This document shows, piece after piece, positions 27,011 to 34,321 of a stretch of DNA of 64,000 nt. The position numbers and the translations under genes were made by a program. Source of the stretch: Colwellia sp. RSH04 (lineage in GTDB: Bacteria; Pseudomonadota; Gammaproteobacteria; Enterobacterales; Alteromonadaceae). The stretch is taken from the NCBI RefSeq assembly GCF_003545765.1, contig NZ_QXIO01000001.1:248001-312000 (forward strand), written 5' to 3'. The notes beneath the pieces are model-generated. The model worked only from the letters and a program-made list of their open reading frames with translations. It had not been told where the DNA came from and searched no databases. Position 1 is the stretch's first letter. Each line of letters opens with the position of its first letter.

Positions 27011-28270
27011 TCAACAACGAATTTTAGGTATGTCTCGCCAATTACTTGTGTACTGAGGACTTAAGAAGTGCCGCTTCATTTGCCACACTTCTGATTGCCC
27101 TTCAGCACCAAGCCTTAATGTACCTTGTCCATAACGATGATTGATTCTATCAAGGCAATTCATTAACTGTGGATTAGAGTTGTCAGGCATAAACAAATCA
27201 GGTTGTTGAAATGCCCGACTTTCAAGTTCAATTGCACCTACTCCGCAACGATAAAACCGAACGCCTTCTACAAAGATATCATCCAAGACCAAACTAATGG
27301 CCTTGGCAATATCACAACTATTATCAGTGGCGATTGGAAACCTATAAACCATTGCTTGCTTATAATATTGACCTTCATCATGTGGTGAACTGGATGCGAA
27401 AACCATTAGCTTTTTAACCGTTGATGATTGTTGCCTTACTTTTTTGCCGACGATGACGCCATGTGCTGACAATGCGGATTTTAGTGTATGAATATCCGTA
27501 ATACGTTGACCAAAACTTCGAGTTGAAAAGATTTCCTGCTTCGGCTCTTTTACTTCATCCCACGATAAACAGCTTATGCCATTGAGTTCGCTGACGGTTC
27601 GCTCAGTCACTACACTAAACTCTTTTCTTATGGCTTTAGGCGACTGTAAAGATAATTGGTAGGCAGTATTAATGCCCTGCATAGTTAAGCGTTTTGATAT
27701 CTTTCGCCCTATCCCCCAAACATCACCGACAGCCATTTTCTCTAATATTTCTTTGCCGCTTTTAGCATTATCAATAACTGCAACGCCATTATAACCAGCC
27801 AATTTTTTAGCCGCATGATTAGCCGCCTTCGCTAAGGTAGACGTTGTACCAAAGCCAACGCCAACTGGTAGTTTAGTTTCTTTCCATATAGCCCTTCTGA
27901 TGTCATGACCATATTGGTGCCAATCTTTAATTACACCACCATAGTTTTTGAAATGTAAAAATGATTCATCAATAGAATAGACATAATGATTATCACTGTA
28001 CCGAGCGATGATATTCATCATCCTCTCACTTAAATCGGCATAAAGTTCGTAGTTAGAAGAACGAACCACAACACCGTGCTTTTGTAGAAACCATTTAAGC
28101 TTAAAGTAAGGCTCAAACTTAGGAATACCAAGTTTTCTAGCAATAGGACAAACGGCACAAATGCACCCATCATTGTTAGTTAAAACAACTACAGGTTTAT
28201 TTCTTATGCTTGGATCAAATACCTTTTCGGCACTAGCATAAAAAGAAACCGCATCAACTAATGCATACAT
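27011..28270 (-). CDS. umuC: DNA polymerase V catalytic subunit UmuC
   Basis: A Y-family translesion polymerase of 419 residues, the family's standard length. Catalytic acidic residues are seen in DAVSFYASAE at the N-terminus and in YSIDESFLHF near residue 100; the helix-hairpin-helix region reads GDVWGIGRKISKRL, and the little finger and C-terminal UmuC domain follow. It makes error-prone bypass polymerase with two UmuD'. The start overlaps the umuD stop by 13 bases. Comparable umuDC pairs (rumAB and others) are frequent on integrative elements and conjugative plasmids. LexA control acts through the box before umuD. Confidence 0.95.
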   Translation of the reverse strand: MYALVDAVSFYASAEKVFDPSIRNKPVVVLTNNDGCICAVCPIARKLGIPKFEPYFKLKWFLQKHGVVVRSSNYELYADLSERMMNIIARYSDNHYVYSIDESFLHFKNYGGVIKDWHQYGHDIRRAIWKETKLPVGVGFGTTSTLAKAANHAAKKLAGYNGVAVIDNAKSGKEILEKMAVGDVWGIGRKISKRLTMQGINTAYQLSLQSPKAIRKEFSVVTERTVSELNGISCLSWDEVKEPKQEIFSTRSFGQRITDIHTLKSALSAHGVIVGKKVRQQSSTVKKLMVFASSSPHDEGQYYKQAMVYRFPIATDNSCDIAKAISLVLDDIFVEGVRFYRCGVGAIELESRAFQQPDLFMPDNSNPQLMNCLDRINHRYGQGTLRLGAEGQSEVWQMKRHFLSPQYTSNWRDIPKIRC

Positions 28271-28671
28271 GCGGATAATTCAGGCGCTTGGTGATGAAGC
28301 CTAATGGAACGAGTTACTACTCCTTCTAATTGAAAATCATCTTCAGGTTTTATCGTTACAGGTGCGTGGACTTTTGAGGCTGATAATAACCTTGCCTGTG
28401 GTTTATCAATTAACTTACAAACAAAACAACCATTAAGGTTAGCAACAACCACATCACCATTTCTGGCGGTTAGTGAACGATCAACAATAAGTAAATCACC
28501 ATCAAAAATGCCAATACCTTCCATCGATTGACCCGAGGCTTGACCAATGAAAGTTGCATTAGGGTGCTTAATCAATAATTGGTCAAGCGACAAACCAAGC
28601 TCTTTATATTCTGCCGCAGGACTTTCAAAGCCAGAGATACCAGCTTCAATATAGATAGGAATAACTTTCAT
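28258..28671 (-). CDS. umuD: Polymerase V accessory protein / self-cleaving peptidase UmuD
   Basis: A 137-residue S24 peptidase that cleaves itself when RecA filaments form, giving UmuD' for polymerase V. The catalytic Ser is in SGQSMEG and the Lys in FVCKLI. The cleavage region reads ISGFESPAAEY, so the usual Cys-Gly scissile pair appears as Ser13-Gly14, which should still be cleavable. The order umuD-umuC and the 13-base overlap are typical. A LexA box lies 18 bp before the start. Confidence 0.95.
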   Translation of the reverse strand: MKVIPIYIEAGISGFESPAAEYKELGLSLDQLLIKHPNATFIGQASGQSMEGIGIFDGDLLIVDRSLTARNGDVVVANLNGCFVCKLIDKPQARLLSASKVHAPVTIKPEDDFQLEGVVTRSIRLHHQAPELSACMH

Positions 28672-28688
28672 AAATAAAAACCACTTAA

Positions 28689-28704
28689 CTGTATATAAAA
28701 ACAG
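28689..28704 (-). promoter_or_regulatory. LexA (SOS) box of umuDC
   Basis: CTGTATATAAAAACAG fits the gammaproteobacterial LexA consensus CTGT-N8-ACAG exactly, 18 bp upstream of umuD. It sits inside a longer inverted repeat (AAAACCACT ... AGTGGTTTT, about 28677-28716), which ends in a T run on the minus strand and may also terminate the endonuclease transcript reading into it. Confidence 0.88.
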
Positions 28705-28750
28705 TATAGTGGTTTTTTATTTTATTAGGAAGTTTATTGTGACTTCAGGT

Positions 28751-29551
28751 TTAAGGCGGGTTGACTTTACATGCCTCGTCAACAAATGAATTACCAAGCC
28801 CTTGTTCTGTTTCTATTCGTTTGTTTCTCAGGCATTCCCACTCATCAACAGGATCTAATTTATCCCAGTATAAATACATAGTTAATTCAGTATCTGGTAT
28901 CTGAGCATTATGTTCTTTAATCATATGGAAATAGGTACGTGCAATATTACCTTTAACATTATCAGGAGGCTCAGCTACGTCTTTATCAAAATCGATTTCA
29001 AAGTCGCACTGACCATATGACCTTTGTTCACCTTGAACAACCGCAAAAGCAAAGTTTGAACGGTCACCATTTAATTCACCTACCGCTGGCGTAAGGTTAT
29101 TCATATCATCATGACCTTTTTTAAATGCTTGGTTTAACTTATAGGCACAATCACGACCACTCATAAACTTACCATTAGATTTCTTACACTCAGGGTAATT
29201 TCTTTTATTTTTCCACTCATCTAAATGACCACCAATCACATGAGCAGGCACAATATGTTCCCACTCAATACGGCTGACTCTGGCATTAGGTTTGCCTTTC
29301 TTAGTAATTGGATTTCGAGGCTTGTATCCGCAGTTTTCAGGATAAATCATGGTTTCATGTGTGTTGCCGTCACCGTCTTTATCCTTAGTATCATCAAAAA
29401 CATAATCGCAACCACAATAGAAGGTGGTGTGTTTATCAAAGTACACAGCCTTTTCAGCTTTTGATTTCGCATTAGAAAAGCTAGTTGGGTAATCAGCTAA
29501 AGCTGTTGCCGATAACAAAGCCGACAATACAAATAATAAAAAACGGTTCAT
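28751..29551 (-). CDS. Endonuclease I (periplasmic/secreted DNase)
   Basis: A 266-residue nonspecific DNase of the EndA/Vvn/Dns family with a signal peptide (about 1-20, ending ATALA). The beta-beta-alpha-metal nuclease core shows EWEHIVPAHV with the general-base His, and NLTPAVGELNGDRSN, where the Asn and Glu bind metal. Several Cys pairs are typical for the exported form. The start is ATG 29551 (or GTG 29554) after AAGGATATA. Related DNases on mobile elements, such as IdeA of SXT-type ICEs, degrade incoming DNA and block natural transformation. It is followed on the same strand by umuDC. Confidence 0.93.
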   Translation of the reverse strand: MNRFLLFVLSALLSATALADYPTSFSNAKSKAEKAVYFDKHTTFYCGCDYVFDDTKDKDGDGNTHETMIYPENCGYKPRNPITKKGKPNARVSRIEWEHIVPAHVIGGHLDEWKNKRNYPECKKSNGKFMSGRDCAYKLNQAFKKGHDDMNNLTPAVGELNGDRSNFAFAVVQGEQRSYGQCDFEIDFDKDVAEPPDNVKGNIARTYFHMIKEHNAQIPDTELTMYLYWDKLDPVDEWECLRNKRIETEQGLGNSFVDEACKVNPP

Positions 29552-29568
29552 CACTATATCCTTAGTTT

Positions 29569-29865
29569 CTAAAGCCTTTCATAGGCTGGTATTTCAAAGT
29601 AACTATCATCTCTCGACTTCAAAGCTTCTTTGAATGCTTCCTTTTTACTTTTTCGTTCAACAATACTTTCTCCAAATACATGAAGGTGAGCACTTTCCAT
29701 TATTTGAGCAGACTGCTCTCTATCAATTACCGATAACAATTCCCCTGCCTGTATAAAGCCTTGAATGCGGTTTTTAAGTTCAGCATCGGGCTTTCTAGCC
29801 AAAACAGATTCAAAATATTGAGTAAATAGCGAGGTTAGCTTGTCCGTAAAAAATTTATTATCCAT
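29569..29865 (-). CDS. Small hypothetical protein upstream of endonuclease I
   Basis: A 98-residue mainly helical, soluble protein with a charged C-terminus. No family was recognised and there is no signal peptide, so it is cytoplasmic. It ends 17 bp before the endonuclease start and probably shares its transcript, but whether it acts with the DNase is not known. It is divergent from the AAA ATPase gene. Confidence 0.6.
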   Translation of the reverse strand: MDNKFFTDKLTSLFTQYFESVLARKPDAELKNRIQGFIQAGELLSVIDREQSAQIMESAHLHVFGESIVERKSKKEAFKEALKSRDDSYFEIPAYERL

Positions 29866-30014
29866 TGGTTTTCAAAGCACTCATAAAATATCCATATGTC
29901 GATGATATTCCTTATTTAACTGAAACACTAGCCGAATAAATCTGTCAGAGGACACCATACTAAAACGGCTTTCAGGCTGCTATTTTGGACTCAAAGCAAT
30001 CAACTAGGAATACC

Positions 30015-32036
30015 ATGAAAACAGTCGAATCTAATGCACGGTACATCGCATCAACTATCGCGGCTAAGATGTTAGATATTAACGCTTTTGATGAAGGGTT
30101 TATTGAAGATGTACCAAGAGATATTATCAGCAGAATTACAGGAAAACGCTTTAAGAAGGTTTACGGTAATTGCCCTCAAAAAAAGCTATCCGCATTTAAA
30201 ACAGCATTATCGATGGTCAACATAGATGAATCTTTGACAGTTTCATTTGACCATAATTTACAACTTTTAATCGAGAAACTTGAATTGCCTGAAACATGTA
30301 AGCAGGTATTAAAGCTTTGCGCTGTTACAACTATAAATGAAGGTCTTTATGCGTTTTTCGAAGAGCACCTTCGCCATTGGGTAAGTGATGTCGATATTGT
30401 CATTGCCGAAACATTAACGTTAACCGTAGACGAACTAACGTGCGCAATTCAATTGATATCAAATACTTCGCTTTTTGAGCAAAGCGATAAATCTATTTTT
30501 GGGTTGTTGTTAATGCCCTATGCGTTGGCTAACAATTTAATGAAGCAAAAAGCCACTTCATACCATGATTTACTCGACGGTCTGTATTATCAAATACCAA
30601 CAACTTCTTTGACCTTAAACGATTATCCACATATTGAGCTGAGTTATGTCAGTGAGTATCTGAAGTATGCAGTGGCTAACAAAACGGTTGGTGTAAATAT
30701 TCTTTTATACGGGAGTGTTGGCACAGGCAAAACATCTTTATCACAAGTATTAAGTCGGTATGCAAAAGCGAGCTTGATTGCCGTTAAAGCCGCAGGAGGA
30801 AACCTATATCGATACACCGATGAAATAAACTCGGAGCAAAATTCAGGTCAATTAAGGTTACAGCACTTTAGGCTAATGCAAAAACTATTTAAGCCAGATA
30901 AGTTTAGCTGCCTATTAATCGATGAAGCAGAGGATATCTTCAGTGGATTCGCTAACGGCTCAAGGGTAAGCAAGGATAGACTAAATAGCACATTAGAGAG
31001 CAATACATTAACAGCGGTGTGGATCACTAACCATATTGATTGCATTCCTCAGTCGGCTATAAGACGGTTTAGTTATGTATTAAATGTTGATGTGCCGCCC
31101 AAGCATATCAAGGCAAAAGTACTAGCAGCACCGCTTAAAGGCTTATGGCTGTCACAAAACTACAAAAATGGGCTCGCTAATATTCCTGATTTAGCACCTG
31201 CGCATGTGGTTAACGCCAGCAACATTGCTAAGGCACTGCACTTAACAAGCAAGAATGCTGAAGAATGTATCGACCATCATATTGACCAGTGTTTATCGGC
31301 TTGTGGTTTACAGACTTCGGTAACTAGCTACAAACCAGAAATGGATTTTGACTCACGCTTTATTAACTTAAGCGGCTCACATACCAAAATTGAACATGTG
31401 ATTGATACAGTAACTAACTTCACAGGCGCGAGATGTTTATTACTTGGCGCAGCTGGTACAGGGAAAAGTGCCTTGGTTCATCATATTGCCGAAACACTAG
31501 AGCAAGAGTTAATTACCATCAAACCTAGTGATGTACTTTCAAAGTATGTCGGTGAAGCCGAGCAAAATATTGCCAACCTTTTTAAGCAAGCAAGTAACAG
31601 TGATGCGATTATTTTCTTGGATGAAGTAGATAGTGTTTTGACTTCTAGAGATATTACTTCTGAATTACATCAGAAACAGCTTGTAAATCAGATCCTCATT
31701 GAATTAGACCGAACTGAACAAACTGTGTTCGCGGCAACAAACTACGCTCAAAATCTCGATAACGCACTCCTACGCCGTTTCGATTTTAAATTGAATTTTG
31801 AATACTTAACAACTAAGCAAGTACACACATTGTACGAAGAAAATTTTGGTAAATGCTCAACAACTATCAAAAACAAACTTACCGAGTTAAAGCTCCTAAC
31901 ACCGGGAGACTTTGCAATTACTTCAAGACGCAATCGGATGAATAAAAAGCCACTAAGTGACAGTAAAAACCTCGACATATTAACCCAAGAAAACAACCGT
32001 AAATTACCAAGAAAAGCTATCGGCTTTGTGAACTAA
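30015..32036 (+). CDS. Double AAA+ ATPase
   Basis: A 673-residue protein with two AAA modules. Module 1: Walker A GSVGTGKTS (about 233) and Walker B LLIDEAED (about 301). Module 2: Walker A GAAGTGKSA (about 478), Walker B IIFLDEVDS (about 532) and a second region of homology ATNYAQNLDNALLRRF. About 200 N-terminal residues form a helical domain of unknown role. The layout recalls p97/Vps4-like unfoldases and ATPases seen on integrative elements. I start it at the ATG at 30015, with AGGAA just before it, not at the TTG at 29985. The next gene, 66 bp on, is probably co-transcribed. The substrate is unknown; the pair may act in defence or element maintenance. Confidence 0.85.
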   Translation: MKTVESNARYIASTIAAKMLDINAFDEGFIEDVPRDIISRITGKRFKKVYGNCPQKKLSAFKTALSMVNIDESLTVSFDHNLQLLIEKLELPETCKQVLKLCAVTTINEGLYAFFEEHLRHWVSDVDIVIAETLTLTVDELTCAIQLISNTSLFEQSDKSIFGLLLMPYALANNLMKQKATSYHDLLDGLYYQIPTTSLTLNDYPHIELSYVSEYLKYAVANKTVGVNILLYGSVGTGKTSLSQVLSRYAKASLIAVKAAGGNLYRYTDEINSEQNSGQLRLQHFRLMQKLFKPDKFSCLLIDEAEDIFSGFANGSRVSKDRLNSTLESNTLTAVWITNHIDCIPQSAIRRFSYVLNVDVPPKHIKAKVLAAPLKGLWLSQNYKNGLANIPDLAPAHVVNASNIAKALHLTSKNAEECIDHHIDQCLSACGLQTSVTSYKPEMDFDSRFINLSGSHTKIEHVIDTVTNFTGARCLLLGAAGTGKSALVHHIAETLEQELITIKPSDVLSKYVGEAEQNIANLFKQASNSDAIIFLDEVDSVLTSRDITSELHQKQLVNQILIELDRTEQTVFAATNYAQNLDNALLRRFDFKLNFEYLTTKQVHTLYEENFGKCSTTIKNKLTELKLLTPGDFAITSRRNRMNKKPLSDSKNLDILTQENNRKLPRKAIGFVN

Positions 32037-32102
32037 ACCAACCAGTTTTATAACCCGAAGTATTTCGCTTCACACAACCTAAACCTTTAAAAGGAAACAA
32101 CC

Positions 32103-32540
32103 ATGACTAAATCATTATTGAGTACACTCAAGACCGCGCCACGTCCTGAAAAAACTTCAGACAATCCAGTATTAAAACGCCGTGAAAAGCTGTTAGCCAA
32201 ATTGGATCAACAGCTGGCTATGGCAGAAGCCCACATTGCTGGCGAAACTTATACTGCCTACCGTGAAAAGTGGCAGAAAAATCCTGAAACGGGTCAACAG
32301 GAGAAAGTAAGAATTCCTAAGAACGTTGCCAAGTGGTTCTACAAGCGCAACAACCAATATTTCTTTGAAGTGCGTTATGCCAACAAAGCACTTGAGTTAA
32401 GCAAAGGTAACCATGCTATTGAAGTTGGTGAGCAAAAAAATTTAACCAATGTTATCCGCACCGTGATTGATGCTGTTGTATCGGCTGAATTTGACCCTTT
32501 CCTCGAAAAAGTATCTACTAACCTAACGAAGAAACGGTAA
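32103..32540 (+). CDS. Small conserved island protein (DUF6641-like)
   Basis: A 145-residue basic protein. The order NPVLKRREKLLAKLDQQLAM, then PKNVAKWFYKRNN, YFFEVRYANKALEL and a C-terminal helix TNVIRTVIDAVVSAEFDPFL resembles small proteins of the DUF6641 type carried by integrative elements; this is from memory. No catalytic motif was seen. AAAGGAAACAACC gives a good ribosome site. It follows the double-AAA gene and is likely its partner. Confidence 0.6.
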   Translation: MTKSLLSTLKTAPRPEKTSDNPVLKRREKLLAKLDQQLAMAEAHIAGETYTAYREKWQKNPETGQQEKVRIPKNVAKWFYKRNNQYFFEVRYANKALELSKGNHAIEVGEQKNLTNVIRTVIDAVVSAEFDPFLEKVSTNLTKKR

Positions 32541-32548
32541 GATAATGA

Positions 32549-32584
32549 ACAAGAAAGTAACGATATACATCGTTACTTTCTTGT
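32549..32584. terminator. Strong hairpin between convergent island genes
   Basis: A perfect 14-bp stem (ACAAGAAAGTAACG at 32549-32562 with CGTTACTTTCTTGT at 32571-32584) and an 8-nt loop lie between the DUF6641-like gene and the 59-aa gene. It probably ends transcripts from both sides. Confidence 0.75.
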
Positions 32585-32599
32585 AATTAATAAAATATA

Positions 32600-32779
32600 C
32601 TAATCCTGCTTTTTTTCTAAGGTACTTGAAACTTTTACTTCGTTAGAGTCACCTTGCGCAGAATCTTCTTTAGATGAAGATATAACCTTAGCAAACATTT
32701 TTACCGCGACACTACGAATTTGATCCCTTTCTTTGTGGTATGAAAACTCATTAGGCTTACTCATAAGAATTTGTCTCAT
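32600..32779 (-). CDS. 59-residue protein coupled to the GAF-like membrane protein
   Basis: This short gene opens with ATG overlapping the stop of the 302-aa gene (ATGA), a standard sign of translational coupling, and runs 59 codons to a TAG. The protein starts MRQILMSKPNEFSYHKERD, is charged and has no membrane segment; its C-terminal third is rich in Ser and Lys. No family was recognised. The overlap and the strong terminator just after its stop support it as a real gene and likely partner of the membrane protein. Confidence 0.6.
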   Translation of the reverse strand: MRQILMSKPNEFSYHKERDQIRSVAVKMFAKVISSSKEDSAQGDSNEVKVSSTLEKKQD

Positions 32780-33684
32780 GCTGCTTTACCTCCACTTTCC
32801 TTAAATTGTTTCATTGAAAAAAGGTATAGTTCAAGTTCCACTCGATCCGCAACCTCATCTAGAATCTTTTCACATGCTCTACACTCAGCTTCGTCATAAG
32901 GAGTGCATATATATTGACCATATACCGCAATGGTGAAAATGTAAACAAATTCGACGTTACTAACTGTAACACGAACAGGTTTACAAAAGACGGAACCTTT
33001 CCCTGTTTTTTTTGAACGATTCGATTCAAAGAATACACCTTCCTTGATTCCTTTTCTAAGATCTGGAATAAACAAACTATCACCAGATTCAAAACAGAAG
33101 CGCGCAGTTGAACTCCCTTCCATTAGCTCTCTTGCTTTAGTATGTTGTTTTTGCGAATCACACTTTAATGCATACCACCACTTAGGCCCACTTAGGTTGC
33201 CTTGAATAATAGTAATGCCAATATTTTTTTGGTCTATACCTAACCCTGAGACTAAAAATCTTTTTGTACCGTCCAGCACATGCTCCAACTGATCTCTTGG
33301 GTGTGTAATCGTTTTAAAAATGTCACCCGTAGGCTTTAGAGATTTAGCCTTATTATTAAATCTATCCCGCTTTTTTTTAACTAGTTCGTTAAAAAAGGTA
33401 ATCATAGACTCAGTAATCTTTTCGTATTTAGCTGTAACCTGACCCTTACAGCTTTCAGCAATTCCTTTTATAAACAATATGATAACAGTCATTCCTGCTA
33501 ATATACTGAATATAACAGTGTGTATATCCTGATAATTTTTAACCCACGTCCAATCATTACCCCATATATCTAGGGTGCCATAATAAAGCCCTAGTATAGG
33601 AGGAACGAAAATACTTAAAAAAGGTGAACTAAGAAAATCAATAACCCTGTTATTGACAAATATGAAATATAAAAATTTTTTCAA
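32776..33684 (-). CDS. Two-helix membrane protein with GAF-like domain
   Basis: A 302-residue protein. Two hydrophobic helices lie at about residues 17-37 and 54-74, followed by a basic coiled-coil linker (about 80-130). The cytoplasmic part (about 130-290) looks like a GAF domain: FCFESGDSLFIPDL, then GSVFCKPVRV, a strand pair around VYIFTIAVYGQY, and a final helix CEKILDEVADRVELELYL. No output enzyme domain is attached. It might sense a small molecule or nucleotide signal at the membrane. It is coupled to the 59-aa gene and stands alone at the island's right end, next to the tRNA. The GAF call is by eye. Confidence 0.65.
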   Translation of the reverse strand: MKKFLYFIFVNNRVIDFLSSPFLSIFVPPILGLYYGTLDIWGNDWTWVKNYQDIHTVIFSILAGMTVIILFIKGIAESCKGQVTAKYEKITESMITFFNELVKKKRDRFNNKAKSLKPTGDIFKTITHPRDQLEHVLDGTKRFLVSGLGIDQKNIGITIIQGNLSGPKWWYALKCDSQKQHTKARELMEGSSTARFCFESGDSLFIPDLRKGIKEGVFFESNRSKKTGKGSVFCKPVRVTVSNVEFVYIFTIAVYGQYICTPYDEAECRACEKILDEVADRVELELYLFSMKQFKESGGKAA

Positions 33685-33790
33685 CTACTCATACCTGATT
33701 AGAGAATTCAGTTACCATTATCCTTTGATAACATTTTTAAATTATTTTAAATAAAATCTATCACTTATAGTTGATTTAGGCAATTAATAA

Positions 33791-33824
33791 CAAAAAAGCC
33801 CTATCCGACTAAGGACAGGGCTTT
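33791..33824 (-). terminator. Terminator of the island tRNA-Leu
   Basis: On the minus strand AAAGCCCT pairs with AGGGCTTT (33795-33802 with 33817-33824) and is followed by TTT, just after the tRNA 3' end. It differs in sequence from the host tRNA's terminator at 16385-16413. Confidence 0.75.
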
Positions 33825-33836
33825 CTATATAATTAA

Positions 33837-33921
33837 TGGTACCGGTGGGCGGACTCGAACCGCCACGCATTGCTGCAACGGATTTTGAATCCGTCGTGTA
33901 TACCAATTTCACCACACCGGC
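33837..33921 (-). tRNA. Intact tRNA-Leu (anticodon CAA) carried by the island
   Basis: 85 nt with encoded CCA. The acceptor strand GCCGGTG pairs with CACCGGT (first pair G-U), the D arm is GTGGTGAAATTGGTA, the anticodon stem is ACGGA/TCCGT around loop TTCAAAA (anticodon CAA, reading UUG), there is a long class-II variable arm, and the T arm is GGCGG-TTCGAGT-CCGCC. All stems pair. It lies inside the island, about 230 bp from its right end, and has the same anticodon as the host tRNA the island has split. It differs from that tRNA by paired changes in the acceptor and T stems. Confidence 0.93.
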
Positions 33922-33945
33922 AAAGGCTTGTAGCTAACTTTTCAG

Positions 33946-34060
33946 TTTGCAAAGAAATCAATTTTTGTATCTAAAAACCGAACTCTTTATAAACTAACCA
34001 ACCTTAAAACTAGGTCAGTAATTTTTGTAATCTCGTAAAAACTTTGCAAATCTTTGCAAA
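33946..34060. repeat. TTTGCAAA motifs, probable integrase arm sites (right)
   Basis: The motif occurs as TTTGCAAAG at 33946-33954 and as a pair of CTTTGCAAA at 34042 and 34052, between the island tRNA and the right junction. The pair mirrors the one at the left end. The rest of 33922-34147 is AT-rich without a gene. Confidence 0.55.
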
Positions 34061-34147
34061 AAAATAGTAAATACTAACTTATCTTGTAGCTCAATGTAAT
34101 TAGCTGGGTACTTTAAAATGTCTTCAAAATACCTATATACACGTTCA

Positions 34148-34187
34148 ATTTTGAATCCGTCGTGTCTACCAATTCCACCACTCCGGC
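34148..34187 (-). pseudogene. 5' half of the host tRNA-Leu(CAA), right island junction
   Basis: It holds the 5' acceptor strand GCCGGAG, the D arm GTGGAATTGGTAGAC, and the 5' anticodon stem ACGGA up to the loop, then the 8-bp core (34148-34155), after which tRNA similarity stops. It pairs with the 3' half at 16419-16471. The 34188-34321 stretch to the TetR gene shows no further feature. Confidence 0.88.
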
Positions 34188-34321
34188 GACACAGTGACTA
34201 CAGCAATAAGCTGAAGTGCTGGCATTATACGAAATATTCATAGCTAAGCAACTAATTTATCTTTACTAAGGTATCGAGCGAACAAATTTTATCCATAATC
34301 TTTGTTTGTCGATTTAACTAA

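Larger units (their letters stand above)
16464..34155. mobile_element. Genomic island integrated in the anticodon loop of tRNA-Leu(CAA)
   Basis: An element of about 17.7 kb bounded by an 8-bp direct repeat ATTTTGAA that lies in the anticodon loop of a split host tRNA-Leu. A tyrosine recombinase gene begins 106 bp inside the left end and reads inward. TTTGCAAA motifs flank both junctions on the island side. The cargo comprises a cytosine methyltransferase with an McrBC-like operon, a serine recombinase, an iteron-like region with a possible initiator, umuDC, endonuclease I, an AAA ATPase, a GAF-like membrane protein and an intact tRNA-Leu. I see no conjugation genes, relaxase or phage structural genes, so transfer, if any, would need a helper. 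No obvious excisionase was recognised. Confidence 0.88.
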
